From Arctopsyche grandis (taxonomy: Eukaryota; Arthropoda; Insecta; Trichoptera; Hydropsychidae), in contig NC_135356.1 in NCBI RefSeq assembly GCF_051622035.1, positions 20,077,685 to 20,141,684 of the forward strand: a stretch of 64,000 nt of DNA, in the 5' to 3' direction. The notes under the pieces were generated by a model that did not search any database, had not been told where the DNA came from, and saw only the letters and a list, made by a program, of their open reading frames with translations. Of this stretch, positions 57,406-64,000 are shown one piece after another. The position numbers and the translations under genes are program-made. How positions within the stretch are numbered: the stretch's first letter is position 1; every line of letters starts with the position of its first letter.

Positions 57406-58659
57406 TTTTTAAATAATTGACATATGTACTTCGCTTCCTCTCTCGATCACATTATTATCAAATAATGCCTTTCACATTTTGCCATCGTCAGCTAGGTGTA
57501 AACTTACCATCGAACTACATTTAAATTGATCAATCGAACTTTTATCATGTTGTCGACAACAATAAGAAACAAAGTCATAAACCACACGTTAACATTAATA
57601 TTCCCCATTCGCCAGTAAGTTGTAAATGCAACATAAATAAACACTCACTCAATAAGATTGTGCAAATATTGCAATTACTTTATTGAATATAAAAAAGGCG
57701 ACATCGTATAATTTAATTCGTTAAAAAAAAACCAACAACAATCTAAACATCATTCCACGTACGTGTCTTTATACATATCTTAATAGACGCATTAAATAAA
57801 TAAACTCAGTCCCCTCCCCCAATGTTCAAAACGCTAAAAAAAATATGAAATACAATAATGCATATAATAAATTTATATAATCGCAATTTAATTCGAATAC
57901 ACGACGAGTAATTATATTTTATTGCGACTGGCAAATTGTATGTAATTAAGTCGTAGGCCATGCGGACTCGGTACATAAATTCGCCTTAATGCGTGTGCGG
58001 GCCGATCGAAATTATATATCATTACTATTTGTAAGCGAATTGATTGCTAACGTTTTATAATAATTTTATTATGTATCACATTATATTTGTATTATATATA
58101 CATACGTACATACATATATACATTTACGTACGCGGGCCGAAAGGTTCGCGATCGCCGCTCCGTACCCACTCGCATACTTTACATATTCGATATTCTCGAC
58201 TTTGTTTAGCCATTATGCAGGTAATGTAACGTAATAAAGAACTTCGTTCTTGACATTCTCGAGTCGAGAATATTTTATTAACTATTCGTGAGCGATCGAG
58301 TTCGTTAATGCGCAACGAAAACGAACCGCGAATTTTCCAGTGGCGTTCGTGGCCAGAGCCTACTTTTTATTTCTAGAAAAATCCCTCTCACCTAACATGC
58401 CAAAATTCAACCTTGAAATTTTATTATGTTGAGAAAAATACATTGTATTGACTGGAATCTACTGCTTTTCCATACCATTGATGCAAATTTTAATTTTCTC
58501 GGAATTTTGCATAATAAAATAGGTTCAGATCGAAAAACGTCAAAAATTTCTATACTGATAAACAAATCAAGCCTCAAAATTAGTTCTGTTGTCACAATTA
58601 TGTACGCAAAAAAAACTGTAATTTAATAATATGTACGAAATAGCGAAAGTACTATCAAC
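57406..58659. other. Intergenic with a balanced island at about 57900-58340
   Basis: Positions 57950-58340 include CATGCGGACTCGGTAC, CGTGTGCGGGCCGATCG and GCGATCGAGTTCGTTAATGC. Palindromes AATATTCTCGACTCGAGAAT-like near 58190-58270 give local hairpins. No coding frame is recognised. Confidence 0.35.
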
Positions 58660-58790
58660 TACATAGTCGACTTTCAAAGCGATTGTCTATCGATAAGATG
58701 TCTTAGTTTAAATCCCGACCACAATCGAAAAATTGAAATGACTTTCACGATGTTGATCTGGATGATTATAAAATATATACTGACCGTGAA
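58660..58790 (+). repeat. Possible tRNA-like SINE head
   Basis: GTCTATCGATAAGATGTC followed by TAGTTTAAATCCCGACC resembles a decayed D-arm and B-box arrangement. No match to the other SINE copies was found downstream, so this is tentative. Confidence 0.25.
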
Positions 58791-59754
58791 TTTTAAATTA
58801 ATGAATACTAAAGCCTATATAAGACCAAAACTGAAATTTGGGTATAAATCCTTATTTTCTGTATGATTATAAAATCCTATATAAACTTATTTTCAAATAG
58901 AGATCTTAAATTTTGAAATTTTCTACTACAGGGCCTTAATTAAATCCAGATTAAAAAAATCTTTATTGGATATCCATATTGATGAAAGTCACAGAATATG
59001 AAGCAGATATAAAAAAATTGACTTCAAATAAACAGGAACAAAAATCTCATAAATAAATAATTGTTTTGTATTAGGTATTATGTACCTACTTGTATTTTTT
59101 TATTCTTTTTTTTAATAAATTCATATTTTAAGTTTTGTTAGAATATTTTTTTAAAGTCTTATTTATATGTATTATGTTTTATATGTATTATATTACGTTT
59201 ATTATTATAGTTTTCATTATTTTTACTATACTTTAACTGCATAATTTTTTGTACATTTTTTCAATATAATTCTTGGAAGCTCCTTTTTATATTCACTAAA
59301 AATTCCTTAGCACGCTTGACATATCTACAGTAAATAAATTTTCGGAAATTTTGGCACGCGAACGTAAAAGGTTTGCTACCCCTTGTCTACGACATAATTT
59401 GGCTTATAATATGTTTTAAAATATAGTCAAGTCCCCAAATCTTAAAAATGGCACTTGATCCTTTTTTATTTCCGGTATTTATACATCTACTTAAAAACAA
59501 TTAATTTAGCAATTTGTATGACAGTACAATTTTTGATATTTGTAATTTTGTATTATAATTTTTTGCACAAATAAACCACTTGAGTCTATCGGCTAGGTCG
59601 CTTTTAAGGAGTAGTCTTAAATAAATAATAAAACAATTCAAACTTTACTACTCTTTGACGATATTCTCGCGAACGAAAAGCATACAAGTCAGTCGCCGCC
59701 TTTAGAGTTTGCTGGTTTTAAGAAGTGCTTTCACTAATGGTACTTGAGAGATTG
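58791..59754. other. AT-rich, nothing recognised
   Basis: Long T-rich and A-rich runs dominate. No ORF or repeat assignment is supported. Confidence 0.4.
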
Positions 59755-59845
59755 TAAAAATGGGTAAACCAAGCCACAGGGGAGATGGGTGGATGAAATC
59801 AGAAAAATGTGCGGGGAAAATGTTGCTCAAAACAGAGATATTGTC
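59755..59845 (+). pseudogene. Small RTE retrotransposon fossil
   Basis: In one frame the sequence encodes RWVDEIRKMCG, and after a frameshift ENVAQNRDI. These match RWVNEIRKMCG and SVAQNRDE at residues 518-539 of the RTE protein encoded at 38719-40395. Only about 90 bp remain and no tail is present. Confidence 0.7.
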
Positions 59846-60967
59846 ATTGAGGTGTAAACTTCCATCGTCACTAACAAGATCTATATGTTTATAAAACCTC
59901 CTGTTAGAATTTTCTGATTTTATCGAACAACAATTGTTGAGACGGTACCATAAAAAGTTGGAACCAAGTATACAATAAAGCCATCGAAATGTTATTGGTA
60001 TTGGAATATTTTTGAGACAAGATATCCAATTAAATCTACACATGTTAAACAATTACTTTTTTAAAGTACCAGTTTGGATCTTGAAGGTTCACTCGACGTC
60101 CTAATCATCTGCATACTTACATATTATGTAATCCAGTCTTAATGACGACATATAAATATTGCAAACGATGAGAACCTCAAAGAGCACCTTCGAGTAGGAA
60201 TTGCATTATACTAAAATTACAGTACGCAATTTTTTTTAAACGAACTGGCGAATTATAGATTACAAAAGATAGATTAATCAAAGTTGAATAATCGACATCA
60301 ACACCCAAAAATGATACATATCGTACGCGGTGGCTCGCGGAGAGAAAGTCGGGGGAGGGTCACGTCGAATTTTTCACATTGAGCCCCGAAGTGATCCATC
60401 ATCACACGAGCGCGCGTTAGTAAGTAAACATCGAGTAGATTGAGTAAGTAGGTGGCGAACAACACGGAAAAAGCGATCGCTACCGTCTCCCGAGGGACAT
60501 TAGCCCACTGTTGCGTTGTAATCTCGGCGGCCCGAAGACATCCTGATAGAGTCTGAGCTGATTTATGGTCGTGCGTGCGGTTTTTACGACCGGGGACTCA
60601 CCCTCATTACCGCTAGCGCTCTGCATCATTGTTATTATACATGATGATAAACGTATGAAGCTTTGATTTGATTTTTTCCCTATAATATACCGCTGTATCA
60701 ATTGAAGAAACCATAATATTACATGTAACATACATACATACATACATATATGTATAGATAAAAGTCGGAATTCTCAACAGGGCGGACTCTCTAGGCTCAG
60801 AAGCGAGGCTCGGTCAACCCGCTCCTTCCTGTAATTGGTTGCTCTTTGCGACTACTCTAAGTATTGCCGTGCCCTGAAATAACTCGACTTTTACCTGATG
60901 AAATACTCCGACATATACTGCCTGGTTCGCATATAATTTCGGACGGTTGGGCATGAATTGGGCATGA
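59846..60967. other. Intergenic with balanced islands at about 60320-60640 and 60775-60960
   Basis: Positions 60320-60640 are GC-richer (CGCGGTGGCTCGCGGAGAG, CATTACCGCTAGCGCTCTG) and lack a coding frame. A CATA microsatellite at 60730-60757 separates this from a second GC-richer patch that runs up to MITE copy E. Confidence 0.35.
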
Positions 60968-61200
60968 GTGCTGAATTCCCGCCTCTCTCGCATCTGTGAG
61001 GCACATGTACAAGAGGCTTCCCATAAAAATAATTATTTCTGTTGGTATTGATGAATGCTTTTATTTCGTAATGACAAAATCCGAATCATAGAGGTTTTGA
61101 GGACGAATACATAAACTATGAAGACCTTGCATTCAGTATATTTGGAGAAACAAAATAAAATAGCTCTGGGCACTCACTATCCATCACAGTACGGCAAGTG
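60968..61200 (-). mobile_element. TTAA-flanked MITE (piggyBac-like), copy E, truncated
   Basis: The right end reads, inverted, CACTTGCCGTACTGTGATGG and is followed by TTAA at 61201-61204. It is nearly identical to copy B except for about 55 bp present here and absent there. The other half of the element is missing, with the break near 60968. Confidence 0.8.
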
Positions 61201-61267
61201 TTAAGTTGAATAATTGATACGATTGGTTACTTTTTTCAATCAAAAAGTATAGAAATAATGTACATAC
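61201..61267 (-). repeat. Shared MITE flank beside copy E
   Basis: It is almost identical to the inverse of 33308-33374 and similar to 38645-38706, containing TGAATAATTGATACGATTGG. An RTE tail follows it, as in copy C. Confidence 0.8.
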
Positions 61268-61877
61268 ATATCATCATCACCATCATCATCTACAGCCATT
61301 CACCATCCATTGCTGGATGAAGGCTTTTGCGCAACTCTCATCCATATCACCTATTTACCATATTTTCCTAATTCCTTCTACCCATCTTCCCTGCGGTCTT
61401 CCTTTTACCCTTTTGCTTTCTCTAGGGTACCATTCTAGAACTAATTTTATCCACCTTTCGTCCATTCTTCTAGCCACGTAGCCTGCACATTCCCATTTCA
61501 ATCTCTTCACTCTATCCACTATATCCACTACCCTGTCAGACTTCTCACCCACGTATTCCGCTTTCTGTGTTTTCTCGTTATGACAATCATACAGCGTTCC
61601 ATACTTCTTTGAGTGCATTGAACATTGTGTAGCTTCTTTGCGCTCAATGTCCAAGTTTCACATCCATACGTCATCACTGACAAAACACATTGATCGAAAG
61701 TCTTTTTCTTCAGGCAAAGTGTCATTTTTTTACGTCATACGTCTCTATATTTCTTCTTCTTTACTACCGGACATGTCTATTATTTTCCCTAACTTTAAAT
61801 AATTACTAACTGTTTCTACTATTTTATCTAATGAAATGCTACGAGACATGAAATAACTATTGAACATTTGGTCTTAT
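61268..61877 (-). mobile_element. RTE-clade retrotransposon, degenerate 3' fragment
   Basis: On the minus strand it encodes pieces of the RTE C-terminus in two frames: QCVLSVMTYGCETWTL and, after a shift, RMDERWIKLVLEWYPRE with KGRPQGRWV. A deletion of about 29 bp lies near the 3' end and the tail is CAT/ATG-type. Frameshifts and truncation at about 61877 make it non-functional. Confidence 0.9.
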
Positions 61878-62410
61878 AGGAATTACATATACATATGTAT
61901 GTACATGTACACGTACAAATATTTAAAAAGTTGAAACACTTTTGTTTCTCATGTCGTCCGGCAATATCAAAGAGTTCTTAATATTTTATAATTATGTTGA
62001 GACAATGATAATTAGTATTAATTGTGAGTAGCATTACTTATTTACAAACATGATTTATTTATATAAAAAAAGAAAAAGAAGAACAGTGGAGTATTTAATA
62101 CCATCAACAGATAAACGAACAAAGATGTTTTTTACGTAAAGGGCTATAGTGCACTCAATATGGACTGTAACTAATTGATACTGAATGCATTTCCGTATGA
62201 ATGTATGTACATGTCGATACAATAACATGTTCGTTTAAAGAGAGCCCATTTTTACATTATTTTATATCAAGAACAAAGTATTTTTTATTTATACTTTTTA
62301 TACTCAAGAAAGTGGTGACTGCAATTGCAGTTTTGTGTTTAACATCACAAAAAGTTCGTCTTTTGAGCTCGGTCATCGCAGTTCATAATATCGGTACATC
62401 GCAGTTCATA
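61878..62410. other. AT-rich, nothing recognised
   Basis: AT-rich DNA; the frame of the following candidate stays open back to an upstream ATG at about 62201, but the translation there is hydrophobic and low in complexity. A near-direct repeat ATCGCAGTTCATAAT occurs just before 62411. Confidence 0.35.
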
Positions 62411-62530
62411 ATGTCAGAAAAATCAATAGAAGTTGTGCGACAGTACGAATGTGTCTATGACGTCAGATCCGTAAAATATAAGGACCAAAACATTCGCAAT
62501 GAAGCTTGGGAGGAGATGTCAAAAAAAAAT
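62411..62530 (+). CDS. Candidate MADF-domain exon or gene fragment
   Basis: From the ATG at 62411 the translation MSEKSIEVVRQYECVYDVRS continues VKYKDQNIRNEAWEEMSKK. This matches the N-terminal half of MADF domains, a Myb-like DNA-binding fold: a helix with I-x-x-V, an aromatic-containing C-x-Y-D turn, Y-K-D, then A-W-x-E-(I/M). The second half (KRW-K--RD) is not found in the following sequence, which runs on to a stop at 62713 with unrelated residues. The domain may be split by an intron, although I see no strong donor, or the locus may be a broken fragment. MADF proteins are transcription regulators or partners of Harbinger transposases. The 3' limit given is approximate. Confidence 0.5.
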
Positions 62531-62713
62531 ATGGGATACACCGTTATCGATCACTGTCAAGCGTCGTCCGAGGGTCGACGAATTGGTATATATCACCGTC
62601 AAGTTAGTATAAACAATTCTATAGAATTTCAACGAGACCGCTCCGATCCCGCACGATCCCGTAAGATCCGGCGTATCATACCGGGTATGACCCTACATTT
62701 TGTGTGTGTTTAA

Positions 62714-63940
62714 AACTATCTAAAAAAAATATCCCGCGTACAGCATACCGCTCCCTCGCTGTGTGATCGCGCCCTTATGCTCTCGTAGAACCCTAATGAT
62801 CCACTGCTACGTGCTCCGTTTCCCAGCACCGATTCTGTCCTGTATACTACATATGTACATATGTATGTATAGTATTGCCCATTTCGACACAATACTTCAA
62901 ACCGCCACAACCAAAAAACAAACAGAGCGATTTCAACAAGAATAACAAACAAGTGTCAACACATCCTCAGCTTAAGTAAATAAAAAGAATTTCGGCCGAA
63001 TTAGTCGTAGGAGAGACGACAGAGCCAATAAGACGCGACCCAAGCAAATGTTTGTGACGGTGGCACGATTTCGTTCGTCCGATATGCGGCCATCCCGCTT
63101 CGAAACTAACGAGACTCGATACCGTGTACCTCGTGAGCTTTTCCGAACCGGCTCACCTGAGAGGTATAATTGTGGGGTTGCACCATCGCCACCACTTCCG
63201 GTGCACAGTTGCATTGTTGTATGCGGTTGAATGGATTCGCGTTATGCTCGTTCGAGCCCGAAGGCGCGTTTGGCGAGAACTGTCGCCGGTGTTGGTCGCA
63301 CTATACGCGGGATATGAGCACACTTAGCGCGACCTCATTCACCAGGCGTCGCCTGGGGTCACAACTACCCCACATTTCTTTGAATTAACTTTCCGCTTTT
63401 GCTGCCGGTAATTGTTGCCGCAGCTAGAGCGGGTGCTGTGTCTGTGTATGTGTGTGTGCTCTTATTTTTTTTAAATACTTTTTTGTTTTGTTTCTTTTGT
63501 GTTGTTACGCTTATTTTTAAGTTGCGTTTCAATTACGCTTCAGAATCCGAATGGAGTTGTGTTGTGAGGGATTTTCTTTTTAATTGCTGCAAATATTTTT
63601 CTTTTGTTTCAACTGAATGTGTTATCGTAGGAGAATTCATGTTCAAACAATTTAAGTAGCATAAGTGATTCTAAATCATTGTATTGATTTGGTAAAGTTA
63701 TTGTTAGACAATGGAGAGGCCTTGGGACTGAATCATATTCGCAAGAGCCGAACTTGTTAAATTATAAAATTCTCATATATAATTTAGTAAAATAGCCCGA
63801 TAAATGTTTCTTCCATCAACATGAACAAAGCATAAATTTAAAAATATTAAATAATTTCAAAATAATATAATTATTAGTAAAGGTTGTTTAAGGAACGTCC
63901 ATAAAGAACTGGGGACGCGTTTAGGTACACGAACTATTGG
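62714..63940. other. Intergenic with a GC-rich island at about 62960-63450
   Basis: Positions 62960-63450 are among the most GC- and CpG-rich of the window, with several short ORFs on both strands but no domain. Such composition just after a candidate MADF exon could be a further exon, a promoter region or a regulatory island. The remainder is AT-rich. Confidence 0.35.
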
Positions 63941-64000
63941 TTGTAGTTCTATATTCAAATAGACTCGCTGGATGGCGTATGAAACTTTTAGCTGTCAAAA
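63941..64000 (-). repeat. Interspersed repeat family G, copy 3, cut by the window edge
   Basis: Inverted, the last 50 bases (TTTTGACAGCTAAAAGTTTC followed by GAGTCTATTTGAA) match the middle of copies 1 and 2. The rest of the element lies outside the window. Confidence 0.7.

Noticed and set aside
59702..60052. 116-codon minus-strand ORF
   Set aside because: Part of it is antisense to the RTE fossil at 59755-59845.
60778..60877. Possible small element with CAGGGC ends
   Set aside because: Inverted ends pair over only about six bases and the flanks do not match.

Overview
This is AT-rich nuclear DNA from an arthropod, most likely an insect and probably a lepidopteran. The evidence is a eukaryotic initiator tRNA-Met gene with internal A and B boxes, RTE-clade retrotransposons with trinucleotide (ATG)n tails, short TC...CTAG Helitrons, tRNA-derived SINE-like repeats, TTAA-flanked MITEs and very many short TACATA/TATGTA palindromic microsatellites. 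The order is inference from the transposon style, not from a diagnostic gene. I see no bacterial or organellar features, no CRISPR array and no operons.

The window is almost free of host protein-coding exons. The secure genes are the tRNA (2602-2673) and two retrotransposon coding regions: an RTE reverse transcriptase (38719-40395, minus) and the C-terminal part of a Jockey/CR1-group LINE (50825-51589, plus). Two host candidates remain: a 66-codon ORF behind a TATA-like box (20505-20705) and the start of a MADF-like domain (62411-62530). The rest looks like intergenic DNA or a very long intron. It alternates between repeat-laden AT-rich stretches and about fifteen islands of 200-700 bp with more balanced composition, few microsatellites and no sustained reading frame; these are candidate conserved noncoding elements.

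Layout. 0-10 kb: repeat family G copy 1, tRNA-iMet, a hAT-like element, TTAA MITE copy A, a GC-rich island. 10-20 kb: an RTE fossil, a SINE-like repeat, family F copy 1, a small minisatellite, islands. 20-30 kb: the small candidate gene, a foldback-like element, family G copy 2, an island at 28 kb, a Helitron and an RTE fossil. 30-40 kb: a perfect 21-bp hairpin, a Helitron, a long palindromic MITE nested in family F, MITE copy B with the unoccupied version of an RTE insertion site, a truncated LINE copy, further MITEs, then MITE copy C with the occupied site and the RTE ORF. 40-50 kb: islands, small MITEs, a Helitron with intact ends, RTE and Tc1/mariner-type remnants, a mosaic TIR element, MITE copy D. 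50-64 kb: the longer LINE copy, a hAT-like element with a perfect 8-bp duplication, a SINE, an unusual inverted pair of about 20-bp-period repeat arrays (56436-57214), RTE fossils, MITE copy E, the MADF candidate, a GC-rich island and a third partial family G copy cut by the window edge.

No pathway or operon is encoded; the interactions visible are between transposable elements (nesting, shared flanks, a chimeric reading frame). The most unusual structure is the 56.4-57.2 kb double array. All alignments were made by eye, so identities are qualitative.
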